NCBI GenBank assembly: GCA_000989955.1
Contig: LBTE01000001.1
Coordinates: forward strand, 1-64,000
Reading direction: 5' to 3'
Length of the DNA: 64,000 nt
Origin: a candidate division TM6 bacterium GW2011_GWF2_37_49
Lineage (GTDB): Bacteria > Babelota > Babeliae > Babelales > RVW-14
Both the position numbers and the translations under genes were made by a program. The notes under the pieces were generated by a model. The model saw nothing but the letters and a program-made list of their open reading frames with translations. It had not been told where the DNA came from and made no database searches. Every line of letters starts with the position of its first letter. Position 1 is the stretch's first letter. This document shows positions 54,453 through 63,737 of this stretch, piece after piece.

Positions 54453-56252
54453 TTAATCCTTTAACTTATCCCCCAAAAGTGTCGCTGTGCCTAATTGATC
54501 TGTAGCACCGCAACGAACATCTTCAACCCTGTCAGTATTCTGGATATTGCTAGACTCTTTATATTTTTTGTATGCCCTTAAAAACCTGTTCACGATCTGC
54601 AACGCCGGTGCAGATGATCCAGCATTTTCAACAACAACGGTCAAAACCAAAGGGTCATCGTCTTTGTAATAAAAAAATGAAGAAACCCACCCGTGATCAA
54701 GTTGCCGTTTTGTTTTCTTCTCTTTTCGCAAATCGCAAGTCTGAGCCGTACCCGTCTTTACATAGATATCAAATCCTTTGATATAACTCAATAGTTTACC
54801 AGTTCCTAGCAAAACAGCGTTCTTCATTCCATCCTTTAAAATACGTAAAGTATAATTAGAAATTTCAAGAGGTTCGTTTTCAATCGGCTCAAGTTCCAAA
54901 ATACGAGGCCTAACCAAACTTCCGGTGCAGATTGCTGCAACCATCCGCGCAATTTGTAATGGTGTAACGACAAGGTAGCTTTGTCCTATCGACGCGGACA
55001 CGGTATCACCCTTCCACCATTTTTCCTTTTTCGTTTGAAATTTCCACGCAGATGTTGGTACTAGGCCATCTTTTTCATAAAGAATACATCCAGTTTTTTT
55101 GCCTAGCCCAAACTTTTTTGCATAAAAAGCAAGTATATCTATGCTGATTCGCCTAGCAACCTCAAAGCAGTAAACATTGCAAGAATATGTTAACGCCATG
55201 CGTGGATCCAGACTTCCATGCCCCAATTTATTCATGCAGGCATATTTTCTGCCGTAAAACAAGAAATATCCAGGACAATGAAATGTCGAATTTGAAGCTA
55301 TAATACCCTGCTCTAGCCCGGCGGCAATCGTCACAAGTTTAAAGGTAGATGCAGGAGGATAAAGTGCTGCGGTTGCCCTATTTAAAAGAGGATTGTTGTA
55401 AACCATTTTTTCTTGCCATTCATCGAAAGAAATTGGTTGATTAAAAATATTTGGATCATAATTTGGAAATGAAACTAGCGCTTTGACAGCACCTGTCTTT
55501 GGATCCATCAAAATAAAAGCTCCAGACTGACCTTCTTCAAAAAAAGTTTCTGCCATTTTTTGCATATTCAGATCAAGAGTCAAAACAATATCAGCGCCAG
55601 CCTTGGCTTGTCTAAATTCCTGCAGCCCAAGCTTTTTCCCAGTCGAATTTGTAACCGTTTTTTTGTATCCAGCCTGCCCCTCCAACGAGCTCTGCAAGAG
55701 CTTTTCGACGCCAGCCTGACCTATCCTTTCAACCCGGCTCAAAAAACCAAGCACGTGGCTTGCAAGTTGCCCGTAAAGATACACCCTTTCAAACCGATTT
55801 TCGACAACCAAACTTGAATCAGCATCACATTGCTCACTAACCTGGCATAGTTTATCAAAGTTTAAATTTTCAAACAACAGAATACGACGAGAAAACCTTT
55901 CAGCAAAAGCCAAATCTTGCAGCATCAGCTCACATCGCAAATCGATGCCTAAAATTTGAGATAGATTTTTTAATAGATCTACCTTTTCTTTTATCAGACC
56001 TGTCTGGCCAGAGCCCTGCCAATAAAGGTCAAAAACTGGATTATTTGTCGCCATTAAATTGCCACAACAGTCCAACAAATTACCACGCAATGGCGTTATA
56101 ACCTCTATTCTCAAAAAATTCTTTTCGCCAAGCCCCGCTAAAACGCTTTTTTGCTCAATTTGCAAATAAAAAAGTCTTAAAATTATCCCAATCAAAAATA
56201 AAAAAAAGACCCCGCAGATCTTAAATGCTCTCAGATTTCTAGACTGAGCCAC
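54453..56252 (-). CDS. mrdA: Penicillin-binding protein 2 (peptidoglycan transpeptidase)
   Basis: Cross-links peptidoglycan during cell elongation. The 599-residue protein has one N-terminal helix (FKICGVFFLFLIGIILRLFY), a dimerisation domain starting RGNLLDCCGNLMATN, and a transpeptidase with serine in PPASTFKL (about 301), the second motif YSCN and KTG in VKTGTAQT (about 499). mreB, mreC and rodA are not adjacent. It shows that the organism builds peptidoglycan. The gene is followed after three bases by the DUF155-like gene. Confidence 0.93.
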   Translation of the reverse strand: MAQSRNLRAFKICGVFFLFLIGIILRLFYLQIEQKSVLAGLGEKNFLRIEVITPLRGNLLDCCGNLMATNNPVFDLYWQGSGQTGLIKEKVDLLKNLSQILGIDLRCELMLQDLAFAERFSRRILLFENLNFDKLCQVSEQCDADSSLVVENRFERVYLYGQLASHVLGFLSRVERIGQAGVEKLLQSSLEGQAGYKKTVTNSTGKKLGLQEFRQAKAGADIVLTLDLNMQKMAETFFEEGQSGAFILMDPKTGAVKALVSFPNYDPNIFNQPISFDEWQEKMVYNNPLLNRATAALYPPASTFKLVTIAAGLEQGIIASNSTFHCPGYFLFYGRKYACMNKLGHGSLDPRMALTYSCNVYCFEVARRISIDILAFYAKKFGLGKKTGCILYEKDGLVPTSAWKFQTKKEKWWKGDTVSASIGQSYLVVTPLQIARMVAAICTGSLVRPRILELEPIENEPLEISNYTLRILKDGMKNAVLLGTGKLLSYIKGFDIYVKTGTAQTCDLRKEKKTKRQLDHGWVSSFFYYKDDDPLVLTVVVENAGSSAPALQIVNRFLRAYKKYKESSNIQNTDRVEDVRCGATDQLGTATLLGDKLKD

Positions 56253-56375
56253 TTTAAAATTTTTAATAAAAACACCTACTTTTTAATCAAATTTCACAAA
56301 TTCACTATATTTTATGCCTTAATTTAACATACACAACAAAAATCATGAATATTAAAAATACTTTTCCAATCAGAA

Positions 56376-56503
56376 TTGACATTCTTCGAGACAAGTGTAC
56401 ATTAAATACAATTAGACATTTAATCGATATGTGATTTATTATTTAAGCTCTTTACACCTATACTTATAAAACGGCCGACATGCGTTATGTTTGCCGTTTT
56501 TTT
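56376..56503 (+). ncRNA. Possible small RNA: promoter and terminator without a gene
   Basis: TTGACA (56376-56381), 16 bases and TACATT (56398-56403) resemble a promoter. About 65 bases later AAAACGGC (56468-56475) pairs with GCCGTTTT (56493-56500), followed by TTTATTT, a convincing terminator. No open frame of note lies between them. The terminator could instead serve the minus-strand tRNA cluster, which would weaken the case. Confidence 0.35.
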
Positions 56504-56525
56504 ATTTATCAATAAAATTTCACTT

Positions 56526-56589
56526 CGCTCGTCCTGAGCTTGTAGAAGGGTTTGATCGCTCATATGGTTCGACAGGCTCACCATGAGCG
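56526..56589. repeat. GC-rich palindromic element between PBP2 and tRNA-Arg
   Basis: CGCTCGTCCTGAGC...GTAGAA (56526-56547) is a near inverse of TTCGACAGGCTCACCATGAGCG (56568-56589). The TTCGACAGGCTCA motif also occurs, as its reverse complement, beside the tsaB insertion. Such palindromes are common intergenic repeats in many bacteria. Confidence 0.7.
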
Positions 56590-56618
56590 GGCAAGATTAT
56601 GCATTGACAGAAAAAAAG

Positions 56619-56692
56619 TGCGCCCGGTAGGACTCGAACCTGCGACCTACGGATTAGAAATCCGTTGCTCTATCCAGCTGAGCTACGGGCGC
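56619..56692 (-). tRNA. tRNA-Arg(TCT)
   Basis: On the minus strand acceptor GCGCCCG pairs with CGGGCGC, the anticodon loop TTTCTAA gives TCT, and the T loop is TTCGAGT. The CCA end is not encoded, unlike the other tRNAs here. Confidence 0.96.
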
Positions 56693-56721
56693 TAAATTAT
56701 AAAATTATTTAATAAAAAAGA

Positions 56722-56797
56722 TGGTCGGGGTGGTCAGATTCGAACTGACGACCCCTCGCTCCCAAAGCGAGTGCGCTACCAACTGCGCTACACCCCG
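56722..56797 (-). tRNA. tRNA-Pro(TGG)
   Basis: On the minus strand acceptor CGGGGTG pairs with CACCCCG, the D arm has the proline-type GCGCAG start, the anticodon loop TTTGGGA gives TGG, the T loop is TTCGAAT, and CCA is encoded. Confidence 0.96.
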
Positions 56798-56841
56798 ACA
56801 TTCAAACTGACACTTATTTCAAATTGATCATTGATACTGTC

Positions 56842-56918
56842 TGGGGTGAGCGACGGGTCTCGAACCCGCGACCCTCAGAACCACAATCTGATGCTCTACC
56901 AACTGAGCTACGCCCACC
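56842..56918 (-). tRNA. tRNA-His(GTG)
   Basis: On the minus strand acceptor GTGGGCG pairs with CGCTCAC, with the extra G at -1 opposite C73 that marks histidine tRNAs. The anticodon loop TTGTGGT gives GTG and CCA is encoded. It is the first of three tRNAs (His, Pro, Arg) in one leftward cluster. Confidence 0.96.
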
Positions 56919-57020
56919 GCATCAAAAACATCAACGCCAATATTATAAGCAGATTATTTCAAAAAACCAAGATTAAATTTTAGATTTTTCACACCCAAAA
57001 AATAGACTGCGCCAAATTCA

Positions 57021-57174
57021 TGATTTTCAGGCTCATACATTACCCTCAACAACACAAAACATCGATCCAATCAGTCCCAACAAGAAAATAATAATTTTTT
57101 AAACCCCGCCTGCAGGCCACGATTGGATGCTGAGTTTCAAGCGAATTTTATAAAAACTGCAAGAAACGACCATG
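57021..57174 (+). repeat. Dispersed ~150-bp element, copy
   Basis: Plus-oriented, well preserved: TTTTCAGGCTCATACATTA (57024-57042), CCCCGCCTGCAGGCCACGAT centre (57104-57123) and AAAAACTGCAAGAAACGACC at the end. It lies upstream of the 57335 gene, near the tRNA-His gene. Other bases of 56919-57334 show no gene. Confidence 0.8.
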
Positions 57175-57334
57175 GTCTTGAAAACTTTAAACAACCAAAA
57201 TCTAGCTGAAAATTACACGCTGAATTATGTGCAATTTTCAGTCTCAACCCATTTGACTTTTCGTTGTTAATGCGTCAAAATATAAAAATCAGAGTTGTAT
57301 TTATTAACACTATTTTTTAGGAAGGATCTGTCGA

Positions 57335-58159
57335 ATGATCAATTTTTTAAACCGAAAAAACTTATTTGCACTGCTTCTCACGGTAGCCTGTGTTAACGCA
57401 AGCAGCGCATTGGGCGCAGCATCAGCACCAGCACCAGAATTAAAAGCTGCAACAGAAGACAAGCCAGAATTAAAAGCTGCAAAAAAAATCATGACGTCAA
57501 AACACATTGAGCTGGGTTCAGCCGTAGCAAGAGATTTAGCAATACTAATCGAGATGCGAAACAAAGGAAAATTTGGCGCAGACAGCAAACAAGCCATTAT
57601 TTCAGGGACTTGCACAGACTTGGCAAGATTGTTAAACGATGTTACAGCAATGTATAACGCGAGTAACCCTAAAACGCATCCAATTCTTACCAACTTAGTA
57701 GGCGTCGCACCAGTCATACTCTTAGATTTGATCGACGCAGTAACAAAAATTAAAAAGTTATACAAAAAAGAATACTCCCTCACCAACGATAAAAGCAGTG
57801 TAAAAGTTTCAAAATTAGTCGCTAGAATTAATAAAATTGCACCGATCCTGGAAATGTCACTGGCAACTTTACGTGCAGGCTTGAATTACACCGGTAATGC
57901 ATACGCAATCAAGCTTTGTACCGCCGCTCTCACACTCACTCGCGCAGCACAATTTTATGCTCAAGACAGCAAAAAGACAGCATACGCAGTTGCTTTAATC
58001 ATAGTCTGTGCATTCATTACTGATCACGTGTATATGTTGACTCAAACGCTGACAAAAAAACCAGCATCATCACCTGTAGATACATCACCAGCTAAACCCG
58101 ATATCGAACCCGGTACCGAATTAAAAGAAGTACCAACAACAGAAGTAGACCCAAAATAA
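57335..58159 (+). CDS. Secreted helical protein, unknown
   Basis: A 274-residue protein with signal peptide MINFLNRKNLFALLLTVACV and an AGGAAGGA site. Near the mature N-terminus PELKAA occurs twice (APELKAATEDKPELKAA). The core is helical and alanine/leucine rich (LTNLVGVAPVILLDLIDAV, IKLCTAALTLTRAAQFYA), with one hydrophobic helix near 217-232, and the tail is proline/threonine/acid rich. No known family. Bidirectional terminator follows. Confidence 0.7.
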   Translation: MINFLNRKNLFALLLTVACVNASSALGAASAPAPELKAATEDKPELKAAKKIMTSKHIELGSAVARDLAILIEMRNKGKFGADSKQAIISGTCTDLARLLNDVTAMYNASNPKTHPILTNLVGVAPVILLDLIDAVTKIKKLYKKEYSLTNDKSSVKVSKLVARINKIAPILEMSLATLRAGLNYTGNAYAIKLCTAALTLTRAAQFYAQDSKKTAYAVALIIVCAFITDHVYMLTQTLTKKPASSPVDTSPAKPDIEPGTELKEVPTTEVDPK

Positions 58160-58201
58160 GTACTAGCAGCAACGCATTAATTCAAAAACATTTTGATATT
58201 T

Positions 58202-58243
58202 AAAGAAAAGAGGGCTAGCTTAAAGGCTGGCCCTCTTTTCTTT
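58202..58243. terminator. Bidirectional Rho-independent terminator
   Basis: AAAGAAAAGAGGGC (58202-58215) pairs perfectly with its complement at 58230-58243 over a 14-base loop. It lies between two convergent genes and has T-rich tails in both directions. Confidence 0.85.
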
Positions 58244-58258
58244 GTTCCATTCTAAGCG

Positions 58259-60013
58259 CTAATGAACCTTTTCAATCTCCGGCTGAACATCAACAAGATA
58301 ATTCTTCTTAAGCATCGTAAACGCGCGCTGACGTGTAAACTTTTTATCTTTTTTGCATTTTTTAATCATGTGCAGCATGTTTATCATGTTAACACATGAC
58401 AGAACCTGATTGTCTTCGCCCAAGGCCTTGATTTGCTTCTTTTGCCAATCTTCTTCGCTCTCTATTTTTTCGATCGGCTCGGAGCCGTTTTCGTCATCGC
58501 CAAACTCTTGACTAGCCGCGACCTCTTTTTTATCTGATTTTTCCTTGCCATCTGACTTCTTGTTTGGATCTGGCTTCAGGCCAAGATTTTCGCGCACCTC
58601 GTTTTCGGTGATATAATTTTTGAGCGAGCTTTCTTTGCCGTACAGCTCCTTGATCCACTTCATATCCTCCTCTGGCACGATCTTTGCCTTAACTTCAAAA
58701 TCTGGCTCCACACCCTGGGCCTGGATGGACTTTACGCCAGGCAAGAAATACAGCATGGTGGTAAGTTTGAGCGCACAGCCATTTTTGACAGGGATAAGCT
58801 CTTGCACCGAGCCCTTGCCAAAAGTTGTCGTGCCGGCCAAAAATACCATAAATTTACGGTCATTTTTGCCCGACTCATAAATCTTTTGTGAATGATATTG
58901 CAGACACCCGGCCAAAATCTCGGAAGCTGATGCGGTAAAGTTGTTGATCAAAATAATGATTGGCACGTCACTTTTTAAAACAGGATCAGTGCGAGTAAAA
59001 TATTCGGCCACGGTTTTGCCGTTGCGGTCTTTGGTTGAGCACACAAGCGAATTTTTAGGTAAAAACAGACCCGCCATATCGATGGCAGAATCAAGCGTTC
59101 CGCCAGGGTTGCTGCGCAAATCCAAAATTATGCCCTTGCACTTGCCCTTGTTGGCCTTTTCTAACAAATCCTTCACCTGCTTTGCAGCGATCTCGGCAAA
59201 GTGCTTGAGTGAAAGGTAATAAACACGCTGTTCTTTGAAGCAGTAGCAAACCGCAGTCTGGTCCTTGATTAATTCACGTTTAATGGTAAATGAAAGCGGT
59301 TTTTTTGCTCGAATAATTTTTAAATTAACCTCGGTGTCAGTCTTGCCTTTGAGCTTGTTGATAACCTCATCAGTAGAAAGGCCTTTTAACGTGTCTTTGT
59401 TTACGCTAATTATTTTGTCACCACGCTTCAGACCGGCCTTGTGCGCAGGGCCACCCTGCACCACATCTATGATCAACAGCGCATCGTCGTCAATTGCCTT
59501 GCCAATTATACTTACGCCGATACCAGAAAACTCGCCCGTCGTTGTCTCAAGCGTGTTTTTGAACTCTTCGTTATCAAAAAACGCAGAATGCGCATCAACG
59601 TTTGAAATAGCCAGTTTTAACGAGTCTTTGATGAATTTTTGAAAATCGACCTTGCGAAAAGCCTTTTTTTCGATTGTGGCAACAGCCTCTGAATAAGTCT
59701 GAAACCACTGCAAAATATCTTTTTCTGAATTATAGTCCTTTGATTCAGCTTTTTCGTCTTTTTTATCGGATTCATTGTCTACCTCTTTTTTGTCGTCATT
59801 GCTCGATTCCTTTGCCGCCTCTTTTGAGGCCTGATCAACAACTATATCCGTCGTTTCGGTAATCGCTTCAGAGGTGTCATCGGCACTGGACGAATCTTCA
59901 TCTACAATTTTAGACTCTTCAATGCTGGCATCTACAAGCAATGCATGTTCAGCCGACATGGTGGCAAAAACCGCTACTGCGCAGCAATATCCAAGTAGAA
60001 ATTTAAACTTCAT
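58259..60013 (-). CDS. C-terminal processing protease CtpA/Prc (S41)
   Basis: Periplasmic serine protease that trims protein tails. The ATG at 60013, behind AAGGAG, opens a signal peptide (MKFKFLLGYCCAVAVFATMS); an ATG at 60028 is less likely. An acidic linker (about 30-85), a PDZ domain (GGPAHKAGLKRGDKIISVN) and the S41 core follow, with the nucleophile in NNFTASASEIL and the general-base lysine in FGKGSVQEL. The C-terminal 150 residues include a charged Lys/Ser/Asp linker. Catalytic residues are intact. A gene symbol is withheld because ctpA/prc subfamilies cannot be told apart here. Confidence 0.92.
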   Translation of the reverse strand: MKFKFLLGYCCAVAVFATMSAEHALLVDASIEESKIVDEDSSSADDTSEAITETTDIVVDQASKEAAKESSNDDKKEVDNESDKKDEKAESKDYNSEKDILQWFQTYSEAVATIEKKAFRKVDFQKFIKDSLKLAISNVDAHSAFFDNEEFKNTLETTTGEFSGIGVSIIGKAIDDDALLIIDVVQGGPAHKAGLKRGDKIISVNKDTLKGLSTDEVINKLKGKTDTEVNLKIIRAKKPLSFTIKRELIKDQTAVCYCFKEQRVYYLSLKHFAEIAAKQVKDLLEKANKGKCKGIILDLRSNPGGTLDSAIDMAGLFLPKNSLVCSTKDRNGKTVAEYFTRTDPVLKSDVPIIILINNFTASASEILAGCLQYHSQKIYESGKNDRKFMVFLAGTTTFGKGSVQELIPVKNGCALKLTTMLYFLPGVKSIQAQGVEPDFEVKAKIVPEEDMKWIKELYGKESSLKNYITENEVRENLGLKPDPNKKSDGKEKSDKKEVAASQEFGDDENGSEPIEKIESEEDWQKKQIKALGEDNQVLSCVNMINMLHMIKKCKKDKKFTRQRAFTMLKKNYLVDVQPEIEKVH

Positions 60014-60189
60014 ATCTCGCTCCTTCAAAATAAATAATTAAACTATTTTTATCGACGGGACTTCAAAAAAAATATAAACAATCTATGATTGGATTAAGGT
60101 ATCAATAAATATGTGGCGTAAGCAACAAATTTAGATTACTTCAAAATTGTGAATCAAATGAAATCGCAAACACCGATCCCAACAAACAA

Positions 60190-61041
60190 GTGATCATTGT
60201 CACCGGGCTTTCTGGAGCGGGCAAATCGGGTGTACTCAAAGGGCTCGAGGACTTGGGCTTTTATTGCGTTGACAATCTACCCGTGCCGATGCTTTCAATT
60301 TTGCTGAACCTTGCATTCCAAACACAAACCAACACAATCAAAATTGCGCTAGGCATCGATTCCAGAAGCGAGCAATTTCTGCACAATCTGGTAGCAGAGG
60401 TTCAAAAGCTAAAAGATGAGCTAAAAGATAACCTAAAGATCATATTTTTGACTGCATCAACAGAAACGTTGATCAAGCGATATCAAGAAACACGCAGGAA
60501 TCATCCGATGATTTCAAAGGACGTCGATCTTTTAAAGGCAATCGATAGAGAAAAGGTTTTGTTGCAGCCTATCGCCAAAATGGCCGATATCACGCTTGAT
60601 ACCAACTCCCTAAATTCGCACGATCTTCGCAGCTGGGTTCAGGCCTCGTTTGCGGCAGAAAACTCTAGAAAACTTGTTGTTAACCTCGTGTCATTCGGCT
60701 TTAAATACGGCCTACCATCTGAAAGCAATATCGTACTCGATCTAAGATTTTTGCCAAACCCTTATTTTATACCAGCACTCAAACATCTTGACGGCAGAAC
60801 GCCCCAAATTCAAGAATATTTATTTGATCAACAACTCGTAAAAGACTACTGGGACAAGGTTTTGGATTTTACAAAATATGCGAGCGAACACTTTTATGAA
60901 GAGGGTAGATTTTTTGTAACAATCGCGTTTGGTTGCACCGGCGGCAAGCACAGATCGGTCTCTTTTGTTGAAAAAATGAAGCAACAAAACTGGAATAATG
61001 TTAAGTTTTTGACAAATCATCGCGACATCGGAAAAGAGTAG
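60190..61041 (+). CDS. rapZ: RapZ/YvcJ-family nucleotide-binding protein
   Basis: P-loop protein of the RapZ family, which in E. coli guides RNase E to the sRNA GlmZ; elsewhere the role is less clear. The 283-residue protein has Walker A TGLSGAGKSGVLKGL at the very N-terminus, EDLGFYCVDNLP, and the C-terminal IAFGCTGGKHRS. It starts at a GTG (60190) with no good ribosome site; no better in-frame start lies upstream. ftsB follows after 19 bases, so they are likely co-transcribed. Confidence 0.9.
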   Translation: MIIVTGLSGAGKSGVLKGLEDLGFYCVDNLPVPMLSILLNLAFQTQTNTIKIALGIDSRSEQFLHNLVAEVQKLKDELKDNLKIIFLTASTETLIKRYQETRRNHPMISKDVDLLKAIDREKVLLQPIAKMADITLDTNSLNSHDLRSWVQASFAAENSRKLVVNLVSFGFKYGLPSESNIVLDLRFLPNPYFIPALKHLDGRTPQIQEYLFDQQLVKDYWDKVLDFTKYASEHFYEEGRFFVTIAFGCTGGKHRSVSFVEKMKQQNWNNVKFLTNHRDIGKE

Positions 61042-61060
61042 TAAAAAAGTAAGGAGAGAG

Positions 61061-61342
61061 ATGACAAAAAACGCACTGCACTTTTCGCTTCTGATCGCAG
61101 TTTTGGCCGCATGTCTTTATTTTATAATCTTCGGCCAACGCGGGGTCATGAAGTATTATCAGGTTTCTAAAGAAATCCAGCACGAAAAGGCCAAACTCGC
61201 AAAGCTTGAACAAAAAAACAAGAAACTTCAAGCCAAAATTGAAGCCTGGCAAAACGACAACTTCCAGAAAGAAAAGTTTGCCCGCCAAGATCTACAAATG
61301 AGCAAACCAGACGAGATGGTCTTTGTTCTGACTCAGACTTGA
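61061..61342 (+). CDS. ftsB: FtsB/DivIC-like septum protein
   Basis: Small division protein that links FtsL and FtsQ. The 93-residue chain has one N-terminal membrane helix (LLIAVLAACLYFIIFG), a coiled coil (about 35-68: EKAKLAKLEQKNKKLQAKI) and the conserved end KFARQDLQMSKPDEMVFVL. AAGGAGAG precedes the ATG. The name is by domain layout; DivIC would be the alternative label. Confidence 0.85.
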   Translation: MTKNALHFSLLIAVLAACLYFIIFGQRGVMKYYQVSKEIQHEKAKLAKLEQKNKKLQAKIEAWQNDNFQKEKFARQDLQMSKPDEMVFVLTQT

Positions 61343-61505
61343 GACAGCGAGTTTTATTAGGCATTTTCTGAAACTTACGGGCTAACAATACGTCATCCTC
61401 GCGAAAGCGGGGACCCAGCAAGAGTTTCTGTTATATAGACAAAATATTCCAAACGGCCACTAAAAATGGTGGGTATTAAGTTGTTATTAATTCACGATAT
61501 TATTT

Positions 61506-61540
61506 ATTCGTCATTCCCGGCCTGACCGGGAATGACGAAT
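61506..61540. repeat. Perfect 15-bp palindrome after ftsB
   Basis: ATTCGTCATTCCCGG (61506-61520) pairs with its exact complement (61526-61540) over five bases. A related half, TCGCGAAAGCGGGGACCCAG, is at 61399-61418. The GTCATTCCCG type of palindrome is widespread in bacterial intergenic DNA. It could slow transcription out of rapZ-ftsB. Confidence 0.75.
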
Positions 61541-61576
61541 ATGCTGAGTTGTAAGATTCGAAAAAAGTTTATTGAT

Positions 61577-61727
61577 GTCTGTTTTTGCAATTTCTAAAAA
61601 TTTTATTCGCTAGCCATCTCCCACACGTCGCTAGCAGGCCGCACCTAAAAACTTATCATTTTCTTGGCAGAACCGACGGGCAGGCGCATTTAAAAGAACA
61701 TGCTTGATGTATAACCCTGAATATCGG
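61577..61727 (-). repeat. Dispersed ~150-bp element, copy
   Basis: Minus-oriented: GTCTGTTTTTGCAATTTCT at the left, GCTAGCAGGCCGCACCTAAA centre (61630-61649) and CTTGATGTATAACCCTGAAT at the right. Confidence 0.75.
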
Positions 61728-61737
61728 ATACTTGATC

Positions 61738-61769
61738 AAATGCTTTCAAATTGAAAATTGAAGGCATTT
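61738..61769. terminator. Possible terminator at the end of the APC permease gene
   Basis: AAATGCTTTCAA (61738-61749) pairs with TTGAAGGCATTT (61758-61769), one G-T. The T run is short in both directions, so activity is uncertain. Confidence 0.4.
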
Positions 61770-63053
61770 TTATTGTTTAGTGCGTTTTTGAAAAAACCTT
61801 TTAAAAATGGCTAAAACGATACCGATCAAAAATATTGCAAGAAACGGAAACGATACGCCAGACTTGCAGATATTAAATACGGCCATTGTTAGAATGTACA
61901 GCGATGTACCAAGACCAAGCACAGGAATGAATCGATATAATCCAGAATTTGAAACAACGCCAACCGCTTTGTACGCCGCAATCATGCTCAAAAATATCGC
62001 AATCAACTGCGCAAACACCGACAGGCTGGTTAATGCGGTTTGATCGTTGCTGACGGTTAAAACTAGGCACCCCAAAACGCCCTCAGCCAAAATAGCTATC
62101 CATGGCACATTTGTTGAAGAGAGCTTTGTAAAAAATCTTTTGAATGGAATATGGTTATTATCGGCCAGCGTGTACAAGTTCCAACAATTTGTAGTCAAAA
62201 TCGAAAAACATGCGCCTAAAATAGCCGCATAAACCGAACCATTCAGAACTCTGCCCAATATTTCCAAACTAGGCAAAGCCTTCTGTGCTAGGCCCAAAAT
62301 CGGAACTTCAACACTTCCAAGCATTGCGCCAAGCGAACCATAAATTAAAAACTGAAACACCGTGTTAATCGACACAACCACAAAAAATGCGGTTAAGATA
62401 ACTTTTTTTATGTTTCGAGTAGGATCATCAATCAAATGACCGACAGAACAAATAATCTCAAAGCCCATCGTTGCAAAAACGCAGAGCGGTACAATCAAAA
62501 ATATGCTTGAAAAATCGGATGATCCAAACGACCAAACAGATGGATCAAACGAATAAAATCCGACGCCAAAAACAAATAAAATCGGCAATGCTTTGAGCGT
62601 AGAAAAAACGTACTGAACTTTCCCGCCAACACTGGCACCGGCAAGGTTAAGCAGGATAAGCAGAAAAATAAAACAGTAATCCATGGCAATTGTCGGAACG
62701 TTACTCAAAACCGAAAATTGTGCCTGAAAAAATGTATTAAATTTATGCATCAAAAGCGCAACCGACGTTGTCTTGCCAATAAAGTACCCCCAACCGCTCA
62801 AAAACCCAGCCCAGTCGCTGATATATGACTTACTAAAGACATACAGGCCTCCAGATACTGGATGCAGCTTGGCAAGTGTTGCGATGCTTAAAATGATCGG
62901 AAACATCAGCAGCCCTGCAAAAATATAACCCAAAAAACTGTAAGCACCGGCAATTGGAACTATCTGTTTGGAATTAATAAAAAGTCCAGCGCCTATCATC
63001 GTATTGATACATATTAAAACACCGATTAGTGGCGATATTTTATTCTTTGACAT
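61770..63053 (-). CDS. APC-family amino-acid permease
   Basis: A 427-residue inner-membrane transporter with about twelve helices. The first helix holds the family signature NTMIGAGLFINSK, where the unwound glycine motif binds substrate, and the second half keeps the repeated fold. Substrate is not predictable; amino-acid uptake would fit a scavenging lifestyle. bioY is 23 bases upstream on the same strand and both may form one transcript. The C-terminus is a short basic tail. Confidence 0.87.
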   Translation of the reverse strand: MSKNKISPLIGVLICINTMIGAGLFINSKQIVPIAGAYSFLGYIFAGLLMFPIILSIATLAKLHPVSGGLYVFSKSYISDWAGFLSGWGYFIGKTTSVALLMHKFNTFFQAQFSVLSNVPTIAMDYCFIFLLILLNLAGASVGGKVQYVFSTLKALPILFVFGVGFYSFDPSVWSFGSSDFSSIFLIVPLCVFATMGFEIICSVGHLIDDPTRNIKKVILTAFFVVVSINTVFQFLIYGSLGAMLGSVEVPILGLAQKALPSLEILGRVLNGSVYAAILGACFSILTTNCWNLYTLADNNHIPFKRFFTKLSSTNVPWIAILAEGVLGCLVLTVSNDQTALTSLSVFAQLIAIFLSMIAAYKAVGVVSNSGLYRFIPVLGLGTSLYILTMAVFNICKSGVSFPFLAIFLIGIVLAIFKRFFQKRTKQ

Positions 63054-63076
63054 AACTTATCCCAAAAGTAAGAATT

Positions 63077-63646
63077 TTATTTTTTAAATCTTGTTGCCAA
63101 CAACAGCATTATTATAGCTTTTATTACAAAGTCGCCTACAAAAAATGGATAAAAACCTATCATTAAAATTTTTTGTACCGGAACAAAACAAGCCAATCTC
63201 AATAACCCAAAAGCAAATACTATCAATGATCCAGTCCAATATTTGCATAGCAACATAAAGTTAGATTTGCGCATAAAATTGCGTGTTGTTGCCATAAAAA
63301 TCATCGCAACCAAAAACCCGATCAAATAACCACCGGTTGGGCCAAGCAAGTGAGCTGGTCCACTGCCGAAATGTGCAAAAAATGGAGCCCCAACCAAACC
63401 TTGCAAAAGATAAATAATGTAGGCATAAACAGCCATTTTGCCAAACAGCCAGGCACAAAACAAAAATGCAATTGACTGAAGGGTAAATGGAACCGGATTG
63501 AATGGCAGAGGAATGCAACACTGCGAACTAGCCGCATAAATCCATGATAATGCCAAACAAAACCCAAACAGTTTTATCCAGGATTCACTTGTAACTCTGT
63601 TGATTTCATAAACTAGGTTAATCAATTTTACTTTTAGATCTTGCAT
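63077..63646 (-). CDS. bioY: Biotin transporter BioY
   Basis: Substrate-binding S component of an ECF-type or solitary biotin uptake system. The 189-residue membrane protein has the family motif IPLPFNPVPFTLQS in the first external loop and LLGPTGGYLIGFLVAMI; about six helices are present. No EcfT or ATPase gene is adjacent. AAAGG precedes the ATG. It implies biotin uptake, common in host-associated bacteria. Confidence 0.92.
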   Translation of the reverse strand: MQDLKVKLINLVYEINRVTSESWIKLFGFCLALSWIYAASSQCCIPLPFNPVPFTLQSIAFLFCAWLFGKMAVYAYIIYLLQGLVGAPFFAHFGSGPAHLLGPTGGYLIGFLVAMIFMATTRNFMRKSNFMLLCKYWTGSLIVFAFGLLRLACFVPVQKILMIGFYPFFVGDFVIKAIIMLLLATRFKK

Positions 63647-63737
63647 ATCAGCCTTTCGCTTTTTAAAAAATTATCCAGCGTCAGAATGATATTAAATTTT
63701 ATACGGCTTGGCAAATGCGGGTAAATATATTCTAAAT

